Shown here one piece after another: positions 26,583 to 35,962 of a DNA stretch of 64,000 nt. The notes beneath the pieces were generated by a model. The model had not been told where the DNA came from. It saw nothing but the letters and a program-made list of their open reading frames with translations, and ran no database searches. How positions within the stretch are numbered: position 1 is the first letter of the stretch; the number at the start of each line of letters is the position of its first letter. Made by a program: the position numbers and the translations under genes. Source of the stretch: Microbispora rosea (lineage in GTDB: Bacteria > Actinomycetota > Actinomycetes > Streptosporangiales > Streptosporangiaceae); the NCBI RefSeq assembly GCF_900156315.1, contig NZ_FTNI01000015.1, positions 124,001-188,000 of the forward strand, written 5' to 3'.

Positions 26583-26969
26583 GTGACCCGGGGCCGGGAC
26601 GACGCTAGTGTGCGCCTCGTGGAGCTCAAAGTCGCGACGCAATCCCACGCCGGTCAGGCCGTCATGGCCGTCTTCGGCGAAATCGACCTATATACCGCGC
26701 CCCGGCTGCAGGCGGAGTTCACCCGCCTGTTGGAGACCGGGCCCGACCGGGTGGTCATCGACATGTCCGGAGTCGAGTTCTGCGACTCCACCGGCATGAA
26801 CGTGCTGCTGTCGGCGCTCAAGCGGCTGCGCGAGCGGGGCGGCACGCTGGAGGTGGCGGCGCCGAGACCGGCGGTACGCAAGATTCTCCAGGTCACGGGC
26901 CTGGACTCGGTGTTCACCGTGCACGACACGGTGCCCGCCGACCTGCTCACGGCCGAGCATCAGGGCTAG
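26583..26969 (+). CDS. STAS-domain anti-sigma factor antagonist
   Basis: A 128-residue RsbV/SpoIIAA-type protein. The STAS fold covers about residues 15-120, with the phosphorylatable Ser in FCDSTGMNVLLSAL and the GEIDLYTAP strand-helix. Dephosphorylated protein would bind an anti-sigma kinase (candidate: the RsbW-like gene at 19.8 kb) to release a sigma factor. The start could be GTG 26583 or GTG 26610. The glycosyltransferase gene begins 4 bp after its stop. Confidence 0.9.
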   Translation: MTRGRDDASVRLVELKVATQSHAGQAVMAVFGEIDLYTAPRLQAEFTRLLETGPDRVVIDMSGVEFCDSTGMNVLLSALKRLRERGGTLEVAAPRPAVRKILQVTGLDSVFTVHDTVPADLLTAEHQG

Positions 26970-26973
26970 GCAC

Positions 26974-27708
26974 ATGGGGGAGATGGCAGTGCCCGAGCCG
27001 GACACCGCGGTGGTGATCCCGGCGAAGGACGAGGCCGACAGGATCGGCGCCACCGTGACCGCCGCCCTGAAGCTGCCCGGTGTGGATCTCGTGGTCGTGG
27101 TCGACGACGGCTCGTCCGACGAGACCGGCCGGGTGGCCAGGGCGGCGGGCGCCCGGGTCGTACGGCACAGCCGCAACCGGGGCAAGGCGGCGGCGATGGA
27201 GAGCGGCGCCGAGGCCGTGCGCCTCCTGGACGAGGACCATCCCCGGCACCTGCTGTTCCTCGACGCCGACCTGGGCGAGACGGCGGCGGCGGCGCTCCCG
27301 CTGATCACGCCGGTGCGCGACGGCGAGGCCGACATGACCATCGCGAAGTTCGCGACCAGGGTCAAGCTCGGCGGGCACGGCATCGTCGTACGGCTGGCCC
27401 GCGACGGCATCAAGAGGCTCACCGGCTGGGAGGCCACCCAGCCGCTCAACGGGCAGCGGTGTCTCACGCGGGAGGCCTTCGAGGCGGCCCGGCCGCTCGC
27501 CCACGGCTTCGGCGTCGAGACCGGCATGACCGTCGACCTGCTCAAGAAGGGCTTCCGGGTCGTCGAGGCCGAGGTCGAGATGTCGCACCGGGCGACCGGC
27601 ACCGACTGGCGCTCCCAGTTGCACAGGGCCAAGCAGCTCCGCGACGTCGGCCTGGCCCTCGCCGCCCGTGACCCCTTGATGCCCCCGATCCGCCGCCACC
27701 TCCCCTGA
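26974..27708 (+). CDS. GT2-family glycosyltransferase (glucosyl-3-phosphoglycerate synthase-like)
   Basis: A 244-residue soluble GT-A enzyme. The nucleotide-sugar site is at the N-terminus (VVIPAKDEADRIG...VVVDDGSSDET), the metal-binding DAD-type motif reads FLDADLG, and an acceptor-side block reads LNGQRCLTREAFE. It lacks TM helices, unlike dolichol-phosphate mannose synthases. Similarity to GpgS-type enzymes is my impression, and the acceptor is uncertain. It follows the STAS gene by 4 bp. Confidence 0.8.
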   Translation: MGEMAVPEPDTAVVIPAKDEADRIGATVTAALKLPGVDLVVVVDDGSSDETGRVARAAGARVVRHSRNRGKAAAMESGAEAVRLLDEDHPRHLLFLDADLGETAAAALPLITPVRDGEADMTIAKFATRVKLGGHGIVVRLARDGIKRLTGWEATQPLNGQRCLTREAFEAARPLAHGFGVETGMTVDLLKKGFRVVEAEVEMSHRATGTDWRSQLHRAKQLRDVGLALAARDPLMPPIRRHLP

Positions 27709-27713
27709 CCCCC

Positions 27714-27831
27714 GCCGTGATCTTGTAGAGATGCCGCAGGTGAGCGCCCGTCGGACGTGACCAGGGCAAGATCACGAAAGGGATAGCCCCTGGTCGACGC
27801 CGCCACTTGCGACAAAATCCAAGATCACGGC
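27714..27831. repeat. Three copies of a CAAGATCACG element in an intergenic gap
   Basis: GCCGTGATCTTG (27714-27725) is the exact inverse of CAAGATCACGGC (27820-27831), and a third CAAGATCACG lies at 27767-27776. The 127-bp gap between two glycosyltransferase genes is mostly built from these elements. The outer pair can form a large hairpin that may end the upstream transcript. Confidence 0.7.
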
Positions 27832-27835
27832 ACGG

Positions 27836-29314
27836 GTGTGGTGGAATTTGCGGGTGGATTCGCGGGGGCGCGCTCGGATCGCCGCCCGGCTGGCCCCGGC
27901 CGCCGGCGGCCTTTCGATCGTCCTCACGATCACGATCGGGGTCCTCGGGCCGTCGGCGATGGTGCCCGGGCTGCCCGGACCGTCATGGCAGCCCCCCTAC
28001 TCGCTTGATCTCGCGCCCGGCGGTCATCTCGTCGTCGCGCTGGCCGCCGCGGCGCTCGTCCTCGGCACGGCAGGCCTGGCCGCCGGCCTTGCGTACGCCG
28101 ACCGGATGCCGCGGGCGCGCACGCTGGTCGTCGCCGGGTGCGCCGCCGCCGCGGTCCTCGCGTTCCTGCCGCCCTCCGGGTCGGCCGACCACCTCAACTA
28201 CGCCGCGTACGGCCGGATGGCGGCCCTCGGCCACGACCCGTACCTGACGGTGCCCGCCGACCTTCCCGCCGATCCCGTCATCGGCCGGGTGGAGGAGTGG
28301 ACCAGGACGCCCAGCGTGTACGGCCCGGTCGCGACGGCCGTGCAGGCGCTGGCGAGCCACGTCGGAGGCGACTCGGTCCGCCTGACGGTCTTCGTGATGG
28401 CCCTGGTCAACGCCGCCGCCTTCGTCGCCACCGGCCTGCTGCTCCACCGGGCCGCCGCCGGTGACCCCGTACGGCAGCGCCGCGCGGCCCTGCTGTGGAC
28501 GGCCAACCCGCTGCTCGTCTACGAGCTCGTGGCCGGGATGCACCTCGACACCGTGGCGATCGCGTTCGTCGTGGCGGGGCTGGTCGCCCGCAGGGGGGTG
28601 CCGCTCGGTCTGGGGGTCGCGGTCAAGGCCACCGTGGGCCTGGTGGCGCTGGGCACGGCGTGGGAGCTGCGCAGGAGCCCCCGGCGGCTCGCCCTGGTCG
28701 CCGGGCTGGCGGCGCTGACCGTGGTCGTGGCCTATCTGCTCGCCGGGCCGCACTCGCTCGACCAACTGCTGAACGCCAGCAAGTCGGTCTCGCTCGCCAC
28801 GCCGTGGAAGCTCGCGCAGAGGGCGCTGCAGGCGCTGTTCGGTTCCGGGGCCTACCGGGCCTGGATCCAGGCCGGGTCGCTGCTCCTGCTGGCCGCGCTC
28901 GCCGTCCTCCTCCTGCGCGGACGTCCCGTCACCGAGCGCGAGGGGCCGGTCGTCGCCCTGGCCGTCGCCGTGGCCTGGCTGTTCGCCACGCCGTACGCGC
29001 TGCCCTGGTATGACGGGCTGGGGTTCGCGCTGCTGGCCCTGGTCGCGTGGCCGGGCCTGGAGGCGTTCCTGGTCGCCCGGCTCGCCGTGCTCGCGTCCGC
29101 CTACCTCCCCGCGCGTCAGGCGGACCAGCCGGACGACCTGGGGTGGCTCGTCGACGTGGTCAGAGGCTGGGTGGCGCCGTCGCTCCTGCTGGCGCTGACG
29201 ATCGCGCTGCTGTGGTGGGCGGCGCGGTCTGGAGCGCGTGTACGGACGCCGCCAGCGCCAGCGGCACCGCGACCGTCAGGGCCATCGCCGGAATCGCGAT
29301 TCCCGAGTCGTTGA
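27836..29314 (+). CDS. Polytopic GT-C mannosyltransferase-like protein (MptA/MptB-type)
   Basis: A 492-residue integral membrane protein with about twelve TM helices. The first periplasmic loop carries SADHLNYAAYGRMAALGHDPY with acidic and aromatic residues, as in polyprenol-phosphate-dependent GT-C enzymes that extend lipomannan or related glycans. A second feature is TPSVYGPVATAVQ. The C-terminal ~50 residues are Pro/Ser-rich and overlap the convergent gene by 155 bp. A GTG start is assumed at 27836; GTG 27854 is an alternative. Confidence 0.8.
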   Translation: MWWNLRVDSRGRARIAARLAPAAGGLSIVLTITIGVLGPSAMVPGLPGPSWQPPYSLDLAPGGHLVVALAAAALVLGTAGLAAGLAYADRMPRARTLVVAGCAAAAVLAFLPPSGSADHLNYAAYGRMAALGHDPYLTVPADLPADPVIGRVEEWTRTPSVYGPVATAVQALASHVGGDSVRLTVFVMALVNAAAFVATGLLLHRAAAGDPVRQRRAALLWTANPLLVYELVAGMHLDTVAIAFVVAGLVARRGVPLGLGVAVKATVGLVALGTAWELRRSPRRLALVAGLAALTVVVAYLLAGPHSLDQLLNASKSVSLATPWKLAQRALQALFGSGAYRAWIQAGSLLLLAALAVLLLRGRPVTEREGPVVALAVAVAWLFATPYALPWYDGLGFALLALVAWPGLEAFLVARLAVLASAYLPARQADQPDDLGWLVDVVRGWVAPSLLLALTIALLWWAARSGARVRTPPAPAAPRPSGPSPESRFPSR

Positions 29315-31349
29315 TCAGGAACCCGGCGAACGCCGAGGTCAGCGCGCCGAACAGCCCGGCCCGCAGCTGCGGCGCCCGCTCGTAGGCCAGGCTCAGCGCG
29401 GGCGCGCCCCACCGGGACGGCCGGGCCAGCACGAGGAACAGGAACGCCAGCGCGACCAGCGACAGCAGCGTCAGCGGGAGGTTGCCCAGCGTGTGGAGCA
29501 TCGCCCCGAGCTTGCGTCCGACGACCGAGCCGCCCTCGCCGCCGATGATCTGCTGGACGAACGCCCCGAGGTGGGTGCGCCGGTCGGCGGGGCGCAGCCA
29601 GTCGGCCACCGCGATCAGCGAGATGAGCACGACCCCCGCCACGGCGACCAGCCCGAGCCGGAGGACCGACACCCGCCTGCCCGTGACCATCAGCACGCAC
29701 ACCGCCACGCCGAGGACGAACGACGGCACCCCGCCGAAGTCCGCGCCCCACGTCGGCCAGCCGTCCCCGGCGATCGCGAGCAGGCCGTACGCCAGGCAGA
29801 CGGCCACGGCGAGCCTCGGCCGGCGGCGCAGCGCGCAGGCGACGGCCGCCAGGAGCAGGATCGTGCCGGTCGAGTAGACGGCGAAGGCCATGTTGCCGAA
29901 GCCGTAGAACCTGCCGCCGGTCACGGGCTCGTAGCCGGCCACCGCGTTCACCTGCAGCCGCGAGCCCGTCACCACGTCGGCGAGGAGCGCGAGCGAGCTG
30001 ATCCCGGCGACCACGGCGGGCGGCCCCAGCACGTGGCGGCGCCACGGCCCGGCGTACGCGAGCCCAGCCACCAGGACGGCGAAGCCCAGGATCGTGCCGA
30101 GCAGGGCGGGCATCGGGTGCGCGAAGCCCCACCACGGCACGAGCTGCGCCAGGAAGATCGACACCGGGAGTGCGCCGCTGACCGTCGCGACGACCCGCGT
30201 GGTCGTCGGCATCCGCCGATAGCGCCTGATCATGAGCGCGGCCAGGCCGTAGAAGAGCAGTTGCGCGGCGACCAGCGTGATGAAGAACGGCTCCCTGACC
30301 TCCCTCAGCACCTGGCTCGCCAGGTCGGCGTCGGCCAGCTCGGCCACCGAGGGCGCGTCGCCGCCCCCGGACCATGCCCTGCCGACCGCGCCCTCGGGAG
30401 TGGGGACGCCGAGCAGGTGCGTGACCGTCGTCGTGACGTCGGTGATCGTGACCAGCGCCCGCTGCCGGGTCGAGGCGGCGGTCAGCGACCCGTGCCCGTA
30501 CGGCCCGCCGGAGGCGATCGCGACGTGCAGGTGGGCGATGGGCCCCTCGCCGCGGCCGGGGGAGTCCGACAGCCCCGCCACGAGCACGGCCGAACCGGCG
30601 GGCACTCTGGCGAGCACCTCGGCGACGGTCCTGTCGGCCGCGCTCACGGCCGCCCGCCGCGCCTGGCCGCCCCCGTCGCCGGCCGGGTCGCCGGCCCTGT
30701 CGTCGGCGGGGCCGTCGGTTTGGGTCCTGGTGATCTCCCCCGCCTCGGCGACCACGAGGGCGTACGGCGTGAGGTCGGGCAGTGCGGCGGGGGTCGCGGC
30801 GTACGTCGCGACCCTGCCGGACCGGTCGGCGGCGGCCAGGGCGGCCCCCGGGCCGATGGCGGCGATCTTCCCCCCGGCGGCGGTCACGGCGTCGGCGAGG
30901 AGCCCGAGCCGGGCCTTGAAGGGACTTGCCTGCTGCGCGGCGACCAGCTCTGACCAGTTCGGGATCGTCGCGCCGCCGGCGGCGGTGACGGGCTCCGGAA
31001 GGGGCGCGCAACCCGGGCCGGGAGCCTTGGCCCGCTGGCCCGCGGAGACCGTCAGCCAGCCGGCGGCCGGACAGGTGACCGGCAGACCCTCGGGAGGGAC
31101 CGCCCTCGTGGACAGCGACGCGCTGGAGCCGCGGGCGGCCAGCCCCCACAGCGCGGGGGTCCGCCGCGGGTCGAGGTCGTCCCAGCGGAGGCCGGGCACC
31201 CCGATCACCACGACTCGGCCCGTCACCGCGGCGGCCTGCCGTGCGGCCGACGCGGGAGCGGCGGGCAGGACGAGGGCCGCCACGACGAGCACCAGGATCG
31301 ACGCGAAGAACCCCGCCAGCCTGCCACGCACTGTTCCGTGCTCCCTCAT
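29160..31349 (-). CDS. Large membrane protein with phosphodiesterase-like ectodomain and ~10 TM
   Basis: A 729-residue protein. A signal-anchor (about 12-32) precedes an extracytoplasmic region (about 40-360) with a GVPGLRWDDLDPRRTPALW motif. This resembles the N-terminal strand of alkaline-phosphatase/phosphopentomutase superfamily enzymes but without a clear Thr/Ser nucleophile plus full metal set. The rest is about ten TM helices. I know this family only as an actinobacterial conserved membrane protein without assigned function. It is divergent from the GT87 gene (44 bp gap) and convergent with the GT-C gene, so a role in envelope glycan assembly is plausible. Confidence 0.75.
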   Translation of the reverse strand: MREHGTVRGRLAGFFASILVLVVAALVLPAAPASAARQAAAVTGRVVVIGVPGLRWDDLDPRRTPALWGLAARGSSASLSTRAVPPEGLPVTCPAAGWLTVSAGQRAKAPGPGCAPLPEPVTAAGGATIPNWSELVAAQQASPFKARLGLLADAVTAAGGKIAAIGPGAALAAADRSGRVATYAATPAALPDLTPYALVVAEAGEITRTQTDGPADDRAGDPAGDGGGQARRAAVSAADRTVAEVLARVPAGSAVLVAGLSDSPGRGEGPIAHLHVAIASGGPYGHGSLTAASTRQRALVTITDVTTTVTHLLGVPTPEGAVGRAWSGGGDAPSVAELADADLASQVLREVREPFFITLVAAQLLFYGLAALMIRRYRRMPTTTRVVATVSGALPVSIFLAQLVPWWGFAHPMPALLGTILGFAVLVAGLAYAGPWRRHVLGPPAVVAGISSLALLADVVTGSRLQVNAVAGYEPVTGGRFYGFGNMAFAVYSTGTILLLAAVACALRRRPRLAVAVCLAYGLLAIAGDGWPTWGADFGGVPSFVLGVAVCVLMVTGRRVSVLRLGLVAVAGVVLISLIAVADWLRPADRRTHLGAFVQQIIGGEGGSVVGRKLGAMLHTLGNLPLTLLSLVALAFLFLVLARPSRWGAPALSLAYERAPQLRAGLFGALTSAFAGFLINDSGIAIPAMALTVAVPLALAASVHALQTAPPTTAARSSAPAGATAPPSL

Positions 31350-31393
31350 GATCAATAACGGTGCGGACACGGTCCACGGTAGCCTGCCTGGTC

Positions 31394-32647
31394 ATGACGA
31401 CTGGCCGCATCGCCGGGGCCCGCCGGCCCGCCTGGGCGTGGGCGCTCGCCCTGGTGGCGCCGGCCGCCGCGGCGTCGCCGCTCATCGCCTACTGGCTGAC
31501 CAATCCCGAGGACCAGCGTCTGGTGGACCTGGACGTCTACCGTACGGGCGGCTGGGCGCTGCTGCGGGGTCTGCCCGTCTACGACGTGATCACGCCCGCT
31601 CCCCAGCTGCTGCCGTTCACCTATCCGCCGGTGGCCGCGATGCTGGCGGTGCCGCTCGCCATGATGTCGTGGCCGGTCGCGCAGTGGGTGTGGACGGTCG
31701 CCCTGGTCGCCGTGCTCGCCGTGACGGTCCGGCACGCCTTCCGGGCCTTCCTGGACGGTGTGCGGGGCGCCTTGGCCGCTCCGCTGCTGTTCGCCGTGCT
31801 GTGCGCCGCGTGCACCTATCTCATGCCGATCAGAGACCAGTTCAGGTTCGGCCAGGTAGACCTGTTCCTCCTGGCGTTGTGCCTGCTCGACTGCGTGGTG
31901 CGCAGGCCGTGGTGGCCGCGCGGCATGCTGATCGGCATCGCCACGGCGGTGAAGCTGACCCCCGGGGTGTTCCTCGTCTACCTGGCGATCACCGCCTTCT
32001 CCGCCCGGGAGGGGGATGAAGGACAGCGCCGGGCCCTCTTCATGGCGGTGTTCACGGCGGCCCTGCTCACACTGCTGCCGTTCCTGGTGATCTTCGATGA
32101 CGCCCGGGACTTCTGGTTCGGGGCGCTGCTCGACTCCGAGCGCCTCGGCGCGAACGCCGCCACCACCAACCAGTCGCTGCGCGGCATGCTGCTCAGGCTC
32201 TACCTGCCCGGCTGGCTGACCACGGTGCTCTGGCTCGCCGCCGTCGCCCTGATCGGCTGGTACGGCTTCCGCCGCGCCCGCCGGGCGTACCTGGACGGCG
32301 ACGTGACGACGGCGGTGGCGCTCACCGGGCTGATGGCGGTGCTGCTTTCGCCGGTGGCCTGGATCCACCACATCGCCTGGGTCGTGGTCGTGCTCGCGGC
32401 CCTCGCCGGGTCCGGGCGCGACCGGGTACGGCTACTGGTCGCGGCGGGCGTGTGGCTCTACTACGTGCTGCCCATCCCGTGGTGGGGGGTGTCGCTCAAG
32501 GCGCTGGAGATCCCCCTGCTCAGCCCGGTCGCGGGCAAGATCGTGCAGAACGCCTTCGGCCTCGGCGCGATCGGCCTGGTCTGGCTCCTCGGGGAGTGGT
32601 TGCCCCGGCGGCGGGCCGCTGTCGCCGTTCCCGCTGCGGCCACTTGA
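31394..32647 (+). CDS. GT87/DUF2029 polyprenol-phosphate glycosyltransferase
   Basis: A 417-residue integral membrane glycosyltransferase with about ten to eleven TM helices. The GT87 hallmarks are DLDVYRTGGWALLRGLPVYD in the first loop, FTYPPVAAML, RFGQVDLFLLALCLLD and AVKLTPGVFLVYLA, plus NQSLRGMLLR near the second half. Relatives transfer mannose or arabinose from polyprenyl phosphates to lipoglycans. ATG 31394 lies 45 bp from the start of the divergent membrane gene. Confidence 0.88.
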   Translation: MTTGRIAGARRPAWAWALALVAPAAAASPLIAYWLTNPEDQRLVDLDVYRTGGWALLRGLPVYDVITPAPQLLPFTYPPVAAMLAVPLAMMSWPVAQWVWTVALVAVLAVTVRHAFRAFLDGVRGALAAPLLFAVLCAACTYLMPIRDQFRFGQVDLFLLALCLLDCVVRRPWWPRGMLIGIATAVKLTPGVFLVYLAITAFSAREGDEGQRRALFMAVFTAALLTLLPFLVIFDDARDFWFGALLDSERLGANAATTNQSLRGMLLRLYLPGWLTTVLWLAAVALIGWYGFRRARRAYLDGDVTTAVALTGLMAVLLSPVAWIHHIAWVVVVLAALAGSGRDRVRLLVAAGVWLYYVLPIPWWGVSLKALEIPLLSPVAGKIVQNAFGLGAIGLVWLLGEWLPRRRAAVAVPAAAT

Positions 32648-32669
32648 CCAATTCATTACGCTCGGTGCC

Positions 32670-33089
32670 GTGCTGGTTACCGTTGTGGAGATGGCCGCTG
32701 TGCTGGCGGGGGCGACAGGCGTGGCCGTCGGCCTGATCGCGCTGCGCGCCGCACGCCGTTCCGTGGGGGTGTGCCTGGACGCCCTGGACCGGCGGGCCGC
32801 CGTCGACGGCCCGGTGGACAGCAGGGCGATCCGCGACGTGGCGCTGTATCGATATGACGCGCTCGACGAGATGACCGGCAGGCTGTCGTTCTCGCTCGCG
32901 CTCATCAACGGCTTCGGCGACGGCGTCGTGCTGACGTCGATCAACGGACGCACCGAGACCCGCACGTACGCCCGTGCTGTACGCGGGGGGAAGGGGCTGC
33001 AGCCGCTGTCTCCGGAGGAGGAGCACGCCGTGCGCGCCGCCAGGCTCGGCATCGGGCCGGAGGTCGAGCCGCAACGCCTCCCCCACTGA
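32670..33089 (+). CDS. DUF4446-family protein
   Basis: A 139-residue protein with an N-terminal membrane helix (about 7-27) and a small beta domain bearing RDVALYRYDALDEMTGRLSFSLALINGFGDGVVLTSINGR, the signature of DUF4446. The C-terminal LSPEEEHAV segment is also family-typical. Function unknown. It sits 23 bp after the GT87 gene and 92 bp before pheA. Confidence 0.88.
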   Translation: MLVTVVEMAAVLAGATGVAVGLIALRAARRSVGVCLDALDRRAAVDGPVDSRAIRDVALYRYDALDEMTGRLSFSLALINGFGDGVVLTSINGRTETRTYARAVRGGKGLQPLSPEEEHAVRAARLGIGPEVEPQRLPH

Positions 33090-33181
33090 GCAGCCGGGAC
33101 GGCGGTTCGCGGGCGAAAGCCGGTCGGCGCAGGGGAGTCTCCGCACGCCTGCCATACCGACCTGCGGATACCCTTGGGGAC

Positions 33182-34102
33182 ATGTCGAAGCTCGCGTACC
33201 TGGGGCCTCAGGGCACCTTCTGTGAGGCAGCCCTGCGACTCCTGGAGCCGGATGCCGAGCGCCTGCCCTGCGCCAACGTCGGAGCCGCGCTCGACGCCGC
33301 CCGCGACGGCGAGGCGGACGGCGCGGTGGTCCCGCTGGAGAACTCGGTCGAAGGGGCGATCACGCAGACCCTCGACGAGCTGGCCGGGGGGAGGCCGCTC
33401 CACATCACCGGCGAGTGGCTGCTTCCGGTCGAGTTCTCCCTGCTGGTGCGGCCCGGCACCGAGCTGGCCCAGATCAAGCGGGTCATCACCCACCCGGCGG
33501 CGCACACCCAGTGCCGCGGGTTCATCGAGCGCGAGATGCCCGGCGCCGTGGTGATCGCGGCCTCGTCGACGGCCGCCGCCGCGCAGGAGGTCTCCTCGCC
33601 CGAGTCTCCGTACGACGCGGCGATCAGCCCGGCCATCGCCGGGGAGTACTACGGGCTCGACGAGATCGCCTCGGACATCGGCGACCGCTCCGACACCGTC
33701 ACCCGGTTCATCAGGGTGAACCGTCCGGGGCAACTGCCCGCGCCCACCGGCGCCGATCGCACCTCGCTCGTGGCCTTCCTGCGCGACGACCACCCGGGCG
33801 CGCTGCTGGAGATGCTGAGCGAGTTCGCGGTGCGCGGGGTCAACCTGACCCGCATCGAGTCGCGCCCCACCGGCGACGGCATCGGCCGCTACTTCTTCCA
33901 CTTCGACTTCGAGGGTCACATCGCCGACGCCCGGGTCGGCGAGGCCGTCTCCGGCCTCCACCGGCTCTGCGACGACCTGCGTTTCCTCGGCAGCTATCCG
34001 CGGGCCGACCGGGTTCCGACGCAGATCAAGGAGGGTACGGCCGACACGGACTTCGCCGAGGCCGCCGAATGGCTCGGAAAGATCCGCGCCGGGCTCGCTT
34101 GA
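33182..34102 (+). CDS. pheA: Prephenate dehydratase
   Basis: A 306-residue monofunctional enzyme converting prephenate to phenylpyruvate in phenylalanine synthesis. The PDT domain (about 3-185) has AYLGPQGTFCEAA, VVPLENSVEGAI, the conserved Thr of the catalytic SDTVTRF motif and DRSDTVTRF context. A C-terminal ACT domain (about 198-275), with GALLEMLSEFAVRGVNLTRIESRP, provides the phenylalanine feedback site (ESRP). There is no chorismate mutase fusion. It lies 38 bp before serS. Confidence 0.96.
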   Translation: MSKLAYLGPQGTFCEAALRLLEPDAERLPCANVGAALDAARDGEADGAVVPLENSVEGAITQTLDELAGGRPLHITGEWLLPVEFSLLVRPGTELAQIKRVITHPAAHTQCRGFIEREMPGAVVIAASSTAAAAQEVSSPESPYDAAISPAIAGEYYGLDEIASDIGDRSDTVTRFIRVNRPGQLPAPTGADRTSLVAFLRDDHPGALLEMLSEFAVRGVNLTRIESRPTGDGIGRYFFHFDFEGHIADARVGEAVSGLHRLCDDLRFLGSYPRADRVPTQIKEGTADTDFAEAAEWLGKIRAGLA

Positions 34103-34140
34103 CGGGCGGGAGCCGCACCGGCTCCGGTAGCCTTTGAGCC

Positions 34141-35406
34141 GTGATTGACCTGCGAACCCTTCGTGAGGACCCTGACCGGCTCCGGGCGTCGCAGCGCGTC
34201 CGCGGCGAGGACGACTCGGTCGTGGAGACCCTGCTGTCGCTCGACGAGCGCCGCCGTGCCGCGCTCAACAACTTCGAGTCGCTGCGCGCCGAGCAGAAGA
34301 GCATCGGCAAGTCGGTGTCCCGCGCGTCCGGAGACGAGCGCCAGGCGCTGCTCGACCGGGCGAAGGAACTGGCCGCGCAGGTGAAGGCGGCCGAGACCGA
34401 GGCCGCCGCGCTGGCGAGCGAGCTTGACGAGCTGCTCATGACCGTCCCGAACTTCGTCGAGGAGGGCGCGCCCTCCGGCGGCGAGGACGACTACGTGGTG
34501 CTGGAGGAGGTCGGCGAGAAGCCGGTCTTCGACTTCGAGCCCCGCGACCACGTCGAGCTGGGCGAGCTGCTCGGCGCGATCGACACCGAGCGTGGGGCCA
34601 AGGTGTCCGGCGCCCGGTTCTTCTTCCTCAAGGGCGTCGGCGCGCGGCTGCAGCTCGGGCTGCTCAACATGGCGATCCAGCAGGCCGTCGAGGCCGGCTT
34701 CACGCCGATGATCACGCCCGTTCTGGTCAAGCCCGAGGCGATGGCCGGCACCGGCTTCCTCGGCGCCCACGCGAGCGAGGTCTACCGGCTGGAAGCCGAC
34801 GACCTCTACCTGGTCGGCACCAGCGAGGTGCCGCTTGCGGCCTACCACTCCGACGAGATCCTCGACCGGGCGGCGCTGCCGATGCGGTACGCCGGCTGGT
34901 CGTCCTGCTTCCGGCGTGAGGCCGGGTCGTACGGCAAGGACACCCGGGGCATCATCCGCGTCCACCAGTTCGACAAGGTGGAGATGTTCTCCTACTGCCG
35001 TCCCGAGGACGCGCACGAGGAGCACCTGCGGCTCCTCGCCTGGGAGAGGGAGATGCTGGAGAAGGTCGAGGTCCCCTACCGCGTGATCGACGTGGCGGGC
35101 GGCGACCTCGGCTCGTCGGCGGCGCGCAAGTACGACTGCGAGGGCTGGGTGCCCACGCAGGGCCGCTACCGCGAGCTCACCTCGACCTCCAACTGCACCG
35201 ACTTCCAGGCCCGCCGGCTGAAGGTGCGCTACCGGGACGAGGACGGCAAGCCGCAGCACGTGGCCACGCTCAACGGCACGCTGGCGACCACCCGCTGGAT
35301 CGTGGCGATCCTGGAGAACCACCAGCAGGCCGACGGCTCGGTGGTCGTCCCCAAGGCGCTGCGGCCGTACGTGGGACTCGACGTTCTGGAACCGCTGTCG
35401 CGGTAG
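34141..35406 (+). CDS. serS: Seryl-tRNA synthetase
   Basis: A 421-residue class II synthetase. The N-terminal coiled-coil arm (about 30-105) reads the long tRNA variable arm, followed by the catalytic domain. Motif 2 ([26 protein letters not shown]) and motif 3 ([17 protein letters not shown]) are intact, as is the Ser/ATP-binding [10 protein letters not shown]. The start is GTG 34141. Downstream is a hairpin terminator. Confidence 0.97.
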   Translation: MIDLRTLREDPDRLRASQRVRGEDDSVVETLLSLDERRRAALNNFESLRAEQKSIGKSVSRASGDERQALLDRAKELAAQVKAAETEAAALASELDELLMTVPNFVEEGAPSGGEDDYVVLEEVGEKPVFDFEPRDHVELGELLGAIDTERGAKVSGARFFFLKGVGARLQLGLLNMAIQQAVEAGFTPMITPVLVKPEAMAGTGFLGAHASEVYRLEADDLYLVGTSEVPLAAYHSDEILDRAALPMRYAGWSSCFRREAGSYGKDTRGIIRVHQFDKVEMFSYCRPEDAHEEHLRLLAWEREMLEKVEVPYRVIDVAGGDLGSSAARKYDCEGWVPTQGRYRELTSTSNCTDFQARRLKVRYRDEDGKPQHVATLNGTLATTRWIVAILENHQQADGSVVVPKALRPYVGLDVLEPLSR

Positions 35407-35428
35407 AAGACCCACGACTCAGATCGAG

Positions 35429-35467
35429 GACCTCCGGATGTGGTGCCGCCCACCGCGTCCGGGGGTC
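35429..35467 (+). terminator. serS terminator hairpin
   Basis: GACCTCCGGA (35429-35438) pairs with TCCGGGGGTC (35458-35467), with one T-G pair. It begins 23 bp after the serS stop and is followed by TTCGCGTCT. Confidence 0.65.
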
Positions 35468-35665
35468 TTCGCGTCTCACGGTGACGTTCTGCGGCGGGTT
35501 CCGGGATAGCCACCCGCGTTGGTGGGGAATGCCTCCGTCGTCCACCGAAAGTGCAATCCGCACCTTTGACGGCAGGACCGTCAGATGTGATGTAAATCTC
35601 GTGGTTCGGAGGGCATCCGAGCGTCGAGAAGGCCTCTGTTCGTGAAACTTTCATGCGCTCGGCCT

Positions 35666-35707
35666 TCCGGGGGTCCGCCCCCCGGCTCACGGCCGGGCAC
35701 CCCCGGA
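35666..35707. repeat. GC-rich inverted repeat
   Basis: TCCGGGGGT (35666-35674) and ACCCCCGGA (35699-35707) form a perfect 9-bp stem around a loop that can itself fold (CCCCCCGG/CCGGG). It may be a second terminator for serS or a back-up for cspA. Confidence 0.5.
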
Positions 35708-35714
35708 CATGCGA

Positions 35715-35746
35715 AAGGCGGGGCTCGCAACCGCGAACCCCGCCTT
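35715..35746 (-). terminator. cspA terminator hairpin
   Basis: AAGGCGGGG and CCCCGCCTT are perfect 9-bp arms with a 14-nt loop. On the minus strand the last arm runs into TTTCGC. It starts 12 bp after the cspA stop. Confidence 0.75.
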
Positions 35747-35758
35747 CGTCAAGTCAGG

Positions 35759-35962
35759 TCAGATGCCCCGGACGTTCGACGCCTGCGGACCCTTCGGACC
35801 GGCGATGACCTCGAACTCGACCCGCTGGCCGTCCTCGAGGTTGCGGTAGCCGCTGCCCGTGATCGCGGAGAAGTGCACGAACACGTCGGGCTCGCCGCCG
35901 TCCGGTGCGATGAAGCCGAAGCCCTTCTCAGCGTTGAACCACTTGACGGTTCCCTGAGCCAT
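35759..35962 (-). CDS. cspA: Cold shock protein
   Basis: A 67-residue single-stranded nucleic-acid chaperone of the OB fold. The RNP1 motif KGFGFIA and RNP2 motif VFVHFSAI are intact. The start is ATG 35962 ([14 protein letters not shown]). A 240-bp divergent region separates it from the HAD gene; the long leader is typical of cold-shock mRNAs, but I cannot show a thermosensor structure. Confidence 0.97.
   Translation of the reverse strand: MAQGTVKWFNAEKGFGFIAPDGGEPDVFVHFSAITGSGYRNLEDGQRVEFEVIAGPKGPQASNVRGI

Larger units (their letters stand above)
35407..35758. other. 352-bp gene-free interval with three hairpins
   Basis: No coding gene is supported between serS and the convergent cspA. 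The interval contains three strong inverted repeats (35429-35467, 35666-35707 and 35715-35746), consistent with termination from both sides. The ~200 bp between the first and second hairpins (35468-35665) shows nothing I recognise. Confidence 0.6.

Noticed and set aside
35229-35690. 153-aa minus-strand open frame over the end of serS and the intergenic gap
   Set aside because: It overlaps the serS coding end and terminator and shows no family resemblance.
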